Source: an uncultured Holophagaceae bacterium
GTDB taxonomy: Bacteria; Acidobacteriota; Holophagae; Holophagales; Holophagaceae
NCBI GenBank assembly: GCA_903937385.1
Contig: CAIZZF010000026.1
Coordinates: forward strand, 62,001-126,000
Direction of reading: 5' to 3'
DNA: 64,000 nucleotides
Every line of letters begins with the position of its first letter. Positions within the stretch are counted from its first letter, which is position 1. Made by a program: the position numbers and the translations under genes. Shown one piece after another: positions 17,345-25,900 of the stretch. The notes below the pieces were generated by a model. The model was not told the DNA's origin. It saw only the letters and a program-made list of their open reading frames with translations, and did not search any database.

Positions 17345-18988
17345 TCAGTATTCGGTAGCCAGATCCCCGGCCCGGGCGGCTTTGGCGAAGGGCTGGAACT
17401 CGGGGGCACCCGCGGCCTGGGCGATCCACTCGGCCACGCGGATGCCGTCCACGGCGGCGGAGGTGATCCCCCCGGCGAAACCCGCACCCTCGCCGCAGGG
17501 GTAGAGGCCGGGATGGGACACGGACTGTCCATCCTCGCCGCGGAGCAGCTGGAGGGGGCTGCTGGTGCGGCTCTCGATGCCCAGCAGGATGGCCTCGCGG
17601 CTGGCGAAGCCGTGCAGCTTCTGGTCGAAGACCGGGAGGGCCCCGGCCAGCTGCTCCTGGACGAAGTCCGGCAGGCAGGTCCGGAGGTCCGCGGCCACGG
17701 CGAAGGGCCGGAAGCTGGTGCGCGGCAGCCGGCCCGTGGCGCGGCCCTTGAGGAAGTCCTGCACGGCCATGGCCGGGGCGCCGTAGGTCTCCCCCGCCGC
17801 CCGGAAGGCCGCCTGCTCCCACTTCCGCTGGAAGTACATGCCGCCCAGGGGGTGGTCGCTGCCGAAGTCCGCGGTGCCCACCTTGGCCACCAGGCCCGAG
17901 TTGGCGAAGCCCGAGTCCCGCTTCTCCAGGCTCATGCCGTTCACCACCACGCCGCCCGGCTCGCTGGCGCACTGGATCACTTCGCCGCCGGGGCACATGC
18001 AGAAGCTGTAGGCAGCGCGGTTCAGGCCGAAGTTGCAGACCAGCCGGTAGTCTGCCGCGGGCAGCGAGGGGTGCCCGGCGCCGGGTCCATACTGGGAGCG
18101 GTCGATGAGGTCCTGGGGGTGTTCCACCCGGACGCCCATGGCGAAGGGCTTCTGCCGCAGGGCCACGCCCCGGCGGTGCAGCATCTCGAAGGTGTCGCGG
18201 GCGCTGTGCCCCGGGGCCAGCACCAGGGCCTCGCAGGGCAGCTCCTCGCCGCTGTCCAGCACCGCCGCGCAGACGCGTCCCTGATCGTCGAAGCGCACAT
18301 CTTCAAGGCGGGCGCGGAACCGGTATTGCGCCCCCCGGGCCTCGGCGTCCTTGCGGATCAGCACCGCGCAGCGCCGGATCACATCCGTGCCCACGTGCGG
18401 CTTGGCCAGGTAGAGGATCCGAGGGTTCGCGCCGAAGCGCACGAAGGCCTCCAAGACATAGCGGGTGGCCGGGTGGCCGATGCGCGTGGTGAGCTTGCCG
18501 TCGCTGAAGGTGCCCGCCCCGCCCTCCCCGAACTGGGCATTTGCCTCAGGATCCAGGACTCCCTCCTGCCACAGGCCCGAGACGGCCTTCACCCGCTCAC
18601 CCATGGCGGGGCCGCGCTCCAGCACGATGGGCTCGATGCCGTAGTCCAGCAGGCGCAGGGCGCAGAAGGTGCCGGCGGGGCCGCTGCCCACCACCACCAC
18701 CCGGGGCCGCCGCAGAACCGGGGCCACCGCGTGGGAAGTCGGCTCCGGCGCCGCATCGAGCTTCAACCCGCCTGGCAGCGGGCCGCAGACCAGGGGCAAG
18801 GTGGTCTCGAAGGTCAGGGCCGTCAGGAACCGGATCGACCCCTTGTGCCGCGCGTCCAGGCTGCGGCGCTCCAGCACCACACCCACGAAGTCCGTGGGCA
18901 AGCCCCCCAGGCTCCGGGCCAGAGGCTGCGTCAGGTCCAGCGCTTCCTCGCCCAGGTTCAGCGGCAGGTTCGACAGGAGGTAGCGCAT
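17345..18988 (-). CDS. FAD-dependent dehydrogenase, COG2509 type
   Basis: The 547-residue product has an N-terminal extension (about 1-95), then an FAD-binding Rossmann motif VVVGSGPAGTFCALRLLDYG with a following E of LERG. Further on are the AQFGEGGAGTFSDGKLTTR segment and a C-terminal GEGAGFAGGITSAAVDGI FAD-contact motif. These are hallmarks of the uncharacterised FAD dehydrogenases related to glutamate synthase small subunit and BFD-like oxidoreductases. The substrate is not known. It lies upstream of pheA on the same strand but is separated by 48 nt. Confidence 0.88.
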   Translation of the reverse strand: MRYLLSNLPLNLGEEALDLTQPLARSLGGLPTDFVGVVLERRSLDARHKGSIRFLTALTFETTLPLVCGPLPGGLKLDAAPEPTSHAVAPVLRRPRVVVVGSGPAGTFCALRLLDYGIEPIVLERGPAMGERVKAVSGLWQEGVLDPEANAQFGEGGAGTFSDGKLTTRIGHPATRYVLEAFVRFGANPRILYLAKPHVGTDVIRRCAVLIRKDAEARGAQYRFRARLEDVRFDDQGRVCAAVLDSGEELPCEALVLAPGHSARDTFEMLHRRGVALRQKPFAMGVRVEHPQDLIDRSQYGPGAGHPSLPAADYRLVCNFGLNRAAYSFCMCPGGEVIQCASEPGGVVVNGMSLEKRDSGFANSGLVAKVGTADFGSDHPLGGMYFQRKWEQAAFRAAGETYGAPAMAVQDFLKGRATGRLPRTSFRPFAVAADLRTCLPDFVQEQLAGALPVFDQKLHGFASREAILLGIESRTSSPLQLLRGEDGQSVSHPGLYPCGEGAGFAGGITSAAVDGIRVAEWIAQAAGAPEFQPFAKAARAGDLATEY

Positions 18989-19036
18989 GGTCGCCTCGGC
19001 GGAAGGAGTCCACGGGACTCAAGGCCAGGACTAAGC

Positions 19037-19849
19037 CTACCCCCGAAACCGGGGATAGGACCCCAGCACTCGCAGCATGGTGGCGTATTCGCCCAGGTGG
19101 TCCAGAGCGCGCCGGACAGTCTCCTCGCGGGTGTCGCCGATGAGGTCCACGTAGAAGAGGTATTCCCAGGGGCTCCCCTGCAGGGGACGGGACTCGATCT
19201 TGGTCAGGTCGATGTCGCGCAGCGCGAACACGCTCATGGCCTTGAACAGCGCCCCCGGCTGGTTCTTCAGGGTGAACACGATGGAGGTCTTGGCCTCGCC
19301 CTGGAAGGCCTTCGGCTCCCGCTGGATGGCCAGGAAGCGCGTGAAGTTCTCGGGGTCGTCCTCGATGCCTTCCTCCAGGATCTGCATCCCGTTCAGCTCC
19401 GCCGCCCGCCGGGAGGCGATGGCCGCGGTGTCCCGGTCGCCGGACTCCTTTAGCAGCCGCACGCTGCCGGCGGTGTCGAAGGCCTGCTCCGCGATGATGC
19501 CGTGGCGCTGCAGGTAGTCCGCACACTGGCCCAGGGCCTGGGGATGGCTGCGGGCCTTCCGGATCTCACTCCGGTCCACACCGGGCAAGGCGATCAGGCA
19601 GTGGCGGACCCGCAGGGACCACTCGCCGACGATGACCAGGTCATGCCGCAGGAGCAGGTCGTAGTTCTGGTGGATGCTGCCCGCGAGGGAGTTCTCGATG
19701 GGCACCATGGCCGCGTCGCAGGCCCCGGCATGGACCGCCTCGAAGACGCGATCGAAGGACTCGCAGGGCAGCGTCTCGACCTCGCCGAAGTGGCCCAGCA
19801 GCGCCTGCTCGGAGTAGGCTCCGGGCTCGCCTTGGAATGCGATCTTCAT
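19037..19849 (-). CDS. pheA: Prephenate dehydratase
   Basis: The 270-residue product has the two-lobed prephenate dehydratase domain (GEPGAYSEQA at the start, the ENSLAGSIHQNYDLL loop, and the catalytic Thr region NFTRFLAI) followed by an ACT domain with ESRP near residue 226. The ACT domain binds Phe for feedback inhibition. It converts prephenate to phenylpyruvate in Phe synthesis; there is no chorismate mutase domain. Start ATG 19849 overlaps the stop of the preceding aminotransferase as ATGA, with GGGGAG just upstream, which indicates translational coupling. The longer frame from 19870 is rejected for this reason. Confidence 0.94.
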   Translation of the reverse strand: MKIAFQGEPGAYSEQALLGHFGEVETLPCESFDRVFEAVHAGACDAAMVPIENSLAGSIHQNYDLLLRHDLVIVGEWSLRVRHCLIALPGVDRSEIRKARSHPQALGQCADYLQRHGIIAEQAFDTAGSVRLLKESGDRDTAAIASRRAAELNGMQILEEGIEDDPENFTRFLAIQREPKAFQGEAKTSIVFTLKNQPGALFKAMSVFALRDIDLTKIESRPLQGSPWEYLFYVDLIGDTREETVRRALDHLGEYATMLRVLGSYPRFRG

Positions 19850-21033
19850 CCGTTCTCCCCTTCGGCCCACCCGATGATCTTCCGGAAGCCCGCCGCCACA
19901 TCTTCATCGGAAGCTGCGATGGTCATGCGCACGAAGCCTTCACCCTGGGCTCCGAAAGCGGAGCCGGGCACCAGGCCCACCTGGGCCTTCTCGAGAATGC
20001 TTTCGCAGACCTCCACCGAGGACCTCCGCAGCGGGCGGACATCCAGGAAGAAGTAGAAGGCCCCCATGGGCGGGGTCACGAGGAGCTTGGCGCTGCCCAG
20101 CTCCCGAGCGATGTCCAGGACCAGGCTCCGGCGCTTCGCGTAGGCGCTGCGCATCCGGGCCGTGGCCTCCTGGACCTCCGGGTCCACCAGGGCGAAGGCC
20201 GCAGCCTTCTGGACGAAGGGCGCCACGCAGGTGATGGAGTTCTGGCTGGCCTTCAGGGCATTCGCAATGACCCGGGCGGGTGCCGCCAGAAACCCCACGC
20301 GCCAGCCGGTCATGGCGTAGGTTTTCGACAGGCTGTTGACGATCAGGGTCCGCTCCTTGGCGCCCGGCAGCGCCGCCGCGCTGGTCGGCCGCTCACCGTA
20401 GTACAGGCTGCCGTAGACCTCATCGCTGACCACCCACAGGTCGTGGGCCTGGGCGAAGGCCTGCAGGGCCTCCAGGTAGTCGCGGGACGGATAGGCTCCG
20501 GTGGGGTTGGAGGGATAGTTCAGCACGATGGCGCGGGTCTTCGGCGTGAGCACCTGCTCCCAGGCTTCCAGCGGGGGGATGAACCCGTGCTCGGCCGGCG
20601 CGGGAACGCGCACGGCGTTGCCCCGCAGCATCACCACCATGTTGGCGTGCGTGGCCCAGGTCGGATCCGGGATCAGGACGTCATCGTCCGGGTTCAGGAT
20701 GGCCTGCAGGGCGGTGTAGTAGGCGTGGATGCCACCGTGGGTGACCAGGATCTCGGCCCCCGGGTCGTAGGCCACGCCCTCGTCCCGCCGCAGCTTGGCG
20801 GCGATGGCCTGCCGGAGGTCCAGATAGCCGCTGGAGGGCCCGTAGTGCGTCAGGCCGGCCTGCAGGGCCCGGGTGGCCGCCTCCAGCACCGGGGCGGGGG
20901 TCCCGAAGTCGGGGTCGCCCACCTGGAGCCCAAGAATGGGCTGCCCGCTGGCTTTCAGGGCCAGGATCCGGTCCGCCATGGCCACTGTGGCGGACTGGCG
21001 GATGAGCTCGAATTGTCGGTTCAGTGCGTTCAT
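19846..21033 (-). CDS. Class I/II pyridoxal-phosphate aminotransferase (aspartate/aromatic type)
   Basis: The 395-residue product is a fold-type I aminotransferase. It shows GDPDF near the N-terminus, NYPSNPTGAYPS, the SDEVYGSLYY segment and the PLP-lysine motif SLSKTYAMTGWRVGF. It belongs with AspC-like enzymes of the I-gamma group. Because its stop overlaps the start of pheA, it may well transaminate prephenate or phenylpyruvate rather than only aspartate; that is inference from context. ATG 21033 has AGGGAA upstream and gives the normal family N-terminus; the frame continues to 21060 but adds residues without homology. Confidence 0.88.
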   Translation of the reverse strand: MNALNRQFELIRQSATVAMADRILALKASGQPILGLQVGDPDFGTPAPVLEAATRALQAGLTHYGPSSGYLDLRQAIAAKLRRDEGVAYDPGAEILVTHGGIHAYYTALQAILNPDDDVLIPDPTWATHANMVVMLRGNAVRVPAPAEHGFIPPLEAWEQVLTPKTRAIVLNYPSNPTGAYPSRDYLEALQAFAQAHDLWVVSDEVYGSLYYGERPTSAAALPGAKERTLIVNSLSKTYAMTGWRVGFLAAPARVIANALKASQNSITCVAPFVQKAAAFALVDPEVQEATARMRSAYAKRRSLVLDIARELGSAKLLVTPPMGAFYFFLDVRPLRRSSVEVCESILEKAQVGLVPGSAFGAQGEGFVRMTIAASDEDVAAGFRKIIGWAEGENG

Positions 21034-21188
21034 GGGGTTCCCTAACCCCCATGTTCGCATCCCCAGCCGCTGGATTGCAGGGGGCCGGCCAATATTCCGG
21101 ATGAGCCTTTATGTGGGCCAACGCTTCCCCGGCTGGGATCATCAGAGGGTCATCGGCAGCATGAGATGCACGGGAATGGGAGCAGGGC

Positions 21189-22106
21189 ATGGCGACAGCA
21201 GAGCTGAAGCGGGTGGTGGTGGCCGGAGGCACGGGCCTGGTGGGGCGGCCCCTGGTGCGGGCGCTGCTCGACCTCGGGGCGGAGGTGACGGTGCTGACCC
21301 GGAATCCCGGTCGCACGGAGCTGCCTGCGGGCGCCACGGCCCGCACCTGGGAGGACCTGGCCGCCGCGCTGGACGGGGCCGATGCAGTCATCAACCTGGC
21401 GGGCGAGGGCATCGCGGACAGGCGCTGGAGCGCCGCCCGCAAGGCCATCCTCCTGGCCAGCCGCGTCGAGACCACCCGCAAGCTGGTGGAGGCCATGCGA
21501 GCCTGCCCGCGGCCTCCCGCCGCCCTGGTGAACGCCTCGGCCATCGGCTTCTACGTCCCGGCGGGCGAGGAACCCGTGGACGAGTTCTCGGACTCGGGCC
21601 TGGGGTTCCTGGCGGAGGTCTGCCGTGCCTGGGAGGTCGAGGCCATGGCGGTGGCGGCCTTCGGCGTCCGGGTGGCCCTGGTCCGCATCGGTGTGGTGCT
21701 GGCCCGGGAGGGCGGCGCCCTCCCCAAGATGGCCCTGCCCGTGCGCTGGTTCCAGGGCTGCAAGCTGGGCACCGGCGCCCAGGGACTCAGCTGGATCCAC
21801 CTCGACGACCTCGTGGCCCTGTTCGTGGAGGCGACGCGAAATCCAGCCTGGCGCGGCGCCTTCAACGGCACGGCCCCGAAGCCGCTCTCCAACGAGGCCT
21901 TCACCCGCGCCCTCGCCCGGCGGCTGCACCGGCCCCTGCTGCCGGTACCCGGCTTCGTCACCGCCGCCGCCACCAAGCTGGTGCTGGGCGAGCTGGCCGA
22001 GGCCCTGCTGCTGCAGGGGGCCTTCGTACAGCCCACCCGGGTCCTGGCACAGGGCTTCACCTTCAGCTTTCCGACCGCAGAGAAGGCCCTGGAGGACTTG
22101 CTCTGA
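21189..22106 (+). CDS. TIGR01777-family NAD-dependent epimerase-like protein
   Basis: The 305-residue product has an N-terminal dinucleotide-binding motif VAGGTGLVGRPLVRALLDLG, the INLAGEGIADRRW segment, the NASAIGFY motif and a C-terminal DUF1731-like end (GELAEALLLQGAFVQPTRVLAQGF). These are the features of the YfcH/SulA-like short-chain reductase-related family. No substrate is established. The SRPBCC protein 226 nt downstream is a common partner, since the two are often adjacent or fused, so they may act on the same hydrophobic ligand. GGGAGCAGGG lies just before ATG 21189. Confidence 0.9.
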   Translation: MATAELKRVVVAGGTGLVGRPLVRALLDLGAEVTVLTRNPGRTELPAGATARTWEDLAAALDGADAVINLAGEGIADRRWSAARKAILLASRVETTRKLVEAMRACPRPPAALVNASAIGFYVPAGEEPVDEFSDSGLGFLAEVCRAWEVEAMAVAAFGVRVALVRIGVVLAREGGALPKMALPVRWFQGCKLGTGAQGLSWIHLDDLVALFVEATRNPAWRGAFNGTAPKPLSNEAFTRALARRLHRPLLPVPGFVTAAATKLVLGELAEALLLQGAFVQPTRVLAQGFTFSFPTAEKALEDLL

Positions 22107-22119
22107 GCCGTTCTTCGTT

Positions 22120-22169
22120 ATCCCCTTCGTCCCTGTTTTAACAAACGAAGGAACAGGGCTGAAGGGGAT
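22120..22169. repeat. Inverted repeat with 18-bp arms downstream of the epimerase gene
   Basis: ATCCCCTTCGTCCCTGTT (22120-22137) pairs with AACAGGGCTGAAGGGGAT (22152-22169) at 16 of 18 positions around a 14-nt loop. It begins 14 nt after the epimerase stop and could act as a terminator or processing site. There is no T tract. Its layout resembles the other post-stop palindromes in the window. Confidence 0.75.
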
Positions 22170-22331
22170 GACTGAAAAGGCCGGTGGGGGGCCCTGTTTC
22201 ACACCTGTTTCTCTCGCCGCCCCTCCGCCTTCCCGTCCTTTCTCCGCGAGAGTTGTTTTCTTTTCATTCAGCCCTGTCAGGTCCTGTAATCACCTACCGA
22301 AGTCGCGCCACATGAGAGGACACATAGCCCC

Positions 22332-22796
22332 ATGAAAGAGGAACTCTTCGTCTCTGTCCAGGACCTCCCCGTGCCCCGGTCAGAGGTGTTCCCCTTCTTC
22401 GCGGACCCCGCGAACCTGGAGGCCCTGACGCCACCCTGGCTGGGCTTCGAGGTTCTGACGCCGCGCCCCCTGCCCCAGGGCGAGGGCGCCCTCTTCGACT
22501 ACCGGGTCCGGGTGCGCGGGCTGCCCCTCCGCTGGCGCACCCTCATCGAGACCTTCGTGCCCGGCGAGTGCTTCGTGGACCGCCAGCTCAAGGGCCCCTA
22601 TGCCCTCTGGCACCACACCCACACCTTCGAGGACCTCCCTGGCGGCGGCACCCGCATGACCGACACCGTCCGCTACCGGGTCGGGTGGGGCTTCCTAGGC
22701 GCCCTCGTCACCACCCTCTGGGTCCGCCACGACATCCAGCGCATCTTCGACTACCGCAGACAAGTCCTCGCCGAGAAGTTCCCCGGGAAGACCTAA
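22332..22796 (+). CDS. SRPBCC-family ligand-binding protein
   Basis: The 154-residue product fits the START/Bet v1-like SRPBCC fold. It begins with a strand followed by the VPRSEVFPFFADPANLEALTP helix and loop, continues through alternating strands (FDYRVRVRGLPLRWRTLIETF), then GPYALWHHTHTFEDL, and ends in a long C-terminal helix (RHDIQRIFDYRRQVLAEKF). Such proteins bind hydrophobic ligands such as lipids or quinones. It follows the TIGR01777 epimerase, with which related proteins are often fused. The CACGAAGA palindrome begins 13 nt after its stop. Confidence 0.87.
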   Translation: MKEELFVSVQDLPVPRSEVFPFFADPANLEALTPPWLGFEVLTPRPLPQGEGALFDYRVRVRGLPLRWRTLIETFVPGECFVDRQLKGPYALWHHTHTFEDLPGGGTRMTDTVRYRVGWGFLGALVTTLWVRHDIQRIFDYRRQVLAEKFPGKT

Positions 22797-22809
22797 AGAG
22801 AAGACCTCA

Positions 22810-22876
22810 CCACGAAGACGATAAGACCACGAAGGAAGACCGACTGCTTTTCTTCGTGGTCTTTCCGTCTTCGTGG
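22810..22876. repeat. CACGAAGA-type palindromic element, copy 1
   Basis: The left arm (22810-22834) and right arm (22852-22876) are reverse complements at 23 of 25 positions around a 17-nt loop. Each arm holds two copies of the word ACCACGAAG about 16 nt apart. The right flank continues as TTAAC. It begins 13 nt after the SRPBCC stop codon and lies between two convergent genes. Confidence 0.9.
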
Positions 22877-22909
22877 TTAACGCTTTTTCGCCGAGCTGCC
22901 CCCCTGCAC

Positions 22910-25900
22910 TCACCCCCGCTGGAGGCCTCCGAAGCGGGCCAGGATGCGCTTGTCGCCGCCGTGGTCGAAGCGGATGGTGTAGGTCAGGCCGTCGCCGCTG
23001 CCGGAGGCGGCCAGCACGGTGCCACTGCCGAAGCGCGCGCTCTGCACCCGGGTGCCCGGAGGAAAAGCAGCAGGATCTTGACTCTCGGCAGGCTCGGAGA
23101 GCCTGCCGTCGGCCTGGCCGCCGGCTGGAACCGACGCCTCCTTAACGCGGTCGAAGAAGCCGCGGATGCGCTGCAGCTCCGTGGCCACGGAGGCGCCCCC
23201 GGCGCCGCGGGTGAAGGAGGCCCCGGGCCGGATGCCCTCGCCCGCCTGGTAGAGCTCCGTGCCCCAGCGGATCGGCGCCGTGAGCACCGCGGCCGGAAGC
23301 TCCCGCAGGAAGCGGCTGGGCATGGACATCATCTCGGTGCCCATCACGCGGCGGCGGCGCGCGGCGCTGAGCGTGAGGCGCCGCTGGGCGCGGGTGATCG
23401 CCACGTAGAAGAGGCGGCGTTCCTCTTCCAGGCCGTCCGGCGTCTCGCGAGCGTTGCGGTTGGGGAAGACGTCCTCTTCCATGCCGATGACGAAGACGTG
23501 GGGGAACTCCAGCCCCTTGGCGCAGTGGATGGTCATGAGGCTGAGGTGGGAGGCCTCCTCCAGGTTGTCCGTGTCCGAGGCGAGGGTGATGCGGTCCAGG
23601 AACTCCGAGAGGCGCAGGCCCAGGGCCTCGGACTCGGCGGCGGCGCTGAGGAACTCCTCCAGGTTGCGGATCCGGCCTTCGGACTCCAGGGTGGCCTCGT
23701 CCTCCAGGCTCTGGAGGTAGCCGCTCTCCTGAAGCACCCACTTCACCACGCCCGCCAGACCCATGGCGTCGCGCTCCTTCTCGGCCCGGGCGAACAGGTC
23801 CAGGAACTTGATCAGCTCCCGCTGGGCGCGGCCTTTCAGGTCGCCGGAGCGCAGCAGCCGCTCCAGCCCCGCCAGGGGCGTGCCGCCCTCGGGGATGGCG
23901 GCCTCGATCTTGCCCAGGGTGGTGGGGCCGACGCCCCGGGTGGGCGCGTTCACGCAGCGGCGGAAGCTGACCAGGTCGAAGGGATTCGAGATGAGCCGCA
24001 GGTAGGAGATGAGGTCCTTCACCTCCTGCCGCTCGTAGAACTTCACGCCGCCCACCAGGCGGTAGGGCATGTTCTGGGCGCGCAGCGCCTCTTCCATCTG
24101 CCGGGACTGCCAGTTGGCGCGATAGAGCACCGCCACCTTGCCCTCGGGATCCCGGTAGCGCAGCTCCTGGATGCGCTGGGCCACCCACTCGGCCTCCTGG
24201 CGACCCTCGTCCAGCAGCTTGAACACGAGGGCCTCGCCATCGCCCAGCTCCGTGATCAGGGCACCCTTCCCGGCCACGCGCTGGGAGTTGTTGGCGATGA
24301 CTTCCGAGGCCGCGTCGAGGATCTTCTTCGTGGACCGGTAGTTCTGCAGCAGCTCGATGCGCACCGCCTCCGGGAAGTCCTGCTGGAAGTCGAGGATGTT
24401 GCGGATGTCAGCACCCCGCCACCCGTAGATCGAGTTGTGGGTGACCAGCCCTTCGGCCACGAAGTTGTGCACACCCTCCACGTCCAGGTCGTACACCTGG
24501 GTCGGCGCGGCCACCCGCTCCACGCGCTCCACCAGATCCAGGCCGCCGTCGGCATCGAAGATCGCCATGCCGGGCTTGACGTTGCAGGCAGGCAGGAAGG
24601 GCAGGCTGCAGGTGTCCTTCCCGGGACTGGCGCCGAGGCGCGCCTGGAGCTGGATCTCCGCATCCAGGTGCTGTCGGATGCGGTCTGCGGCACGCCGGAC
24701 CTCGCCGTAGGAGACGGCGCAGGTCTCCATGCGCCAGCTGGCGGTCCCGGCCCTGGCTGGGCGCACCGAGTGGCCCAGCCCTTCGAGGAGGCTGCGGGCT
24801 TCGGGATCCTGACCCACCATGGAGATCCGGTGCATGGGCCGCCGGCCCCGGCGGTCCCCACAGAGGGTGACGGTCACCACGCGGCGGAACCCCGTGGCGG
24901 CCTGGGCCCGGTGGTGCGGGAAGGCTGCGGCCATGCCCAGGTCGCCCAGCAGGCGCTCGGCCCCGGCCCCGGAATCCACGGCCGCAAACACCTTCCGGAT
25001 GGCTTCCTCATCGTGCACGAGACCCCGGGTGGAGGCCCCTTTGCGCGGCACGAAGGGCAGCGTCGGCAGCTGGTATTGGAGCGACCAGACCGCTTCCTGG
25101 AGCCGCGCCTCCTGCTCGCTCGCATGGGTGGACAGCACCCACAACTCGTCGGCGTGCTCCTGCCGGGCGCGCTGCAGGAAGCCCACCACCGGCTTCACCT
25201 GTCCTCGCGTGTGGGTCTGGCTGGTGCCCACTCGCCACCCGATGCCCTGCTTGCGCATGAGGTAGACAAAGTGGAGCTGGGGCGAGACGCCCAGGCGGTA
25301 GCCGGCGAAGTGGATGTGCTCGGGGGTGCTGGTGAGCACTCGTCCGGACTGGGTGGTGATGCGGATGGCCAGACCCTTCCCAGGCCGGGCCGCGGCCTTG
25401 ACCACCGGGGCCGGCCGGAAGTCACCGCTGCCGTGGGCCGCCAGGACGAGGTCCCCGGCCACCACCTGCTCGATGGGGCGGTCCCCACCATCGGCCATGC
25501 GGACCCGGGTGCCCGGGATGAGGCACTGGTCCTCGTCGCCCACCACGCACAGGTTGTGGTGCCGCCGCGCGAGGTGCTGCACCAGGAGGTACTGCGCGCG
25601 GTTGGTGTCCTGGTACTCGTCCACCAGGATGAACTTGAAGCGCTCGCCGTAGGTGGCCTGCAGCACGGGGTCGCGGAAGAGTCGCTCGGTCCAGAGCAGC
25701 AGGTCGTCGAAGTCGCAGGCACGGTGGTTCTTCAGGCCCTTCTGGTAGAGCTCGTAGGCGTCCAGCACCTTGCGGGTCCAGGGATCCAGGGCCTCCTCGC
25801 GGGCCTCGTCGGGCAGCAGGCAGCGGTTCTTGAAGTCGCTGATCACCTCCAGCACTTTCTTGGGGTGGAACTGCTTCTCCGGCAGCTTCAGCTCCGCCAG

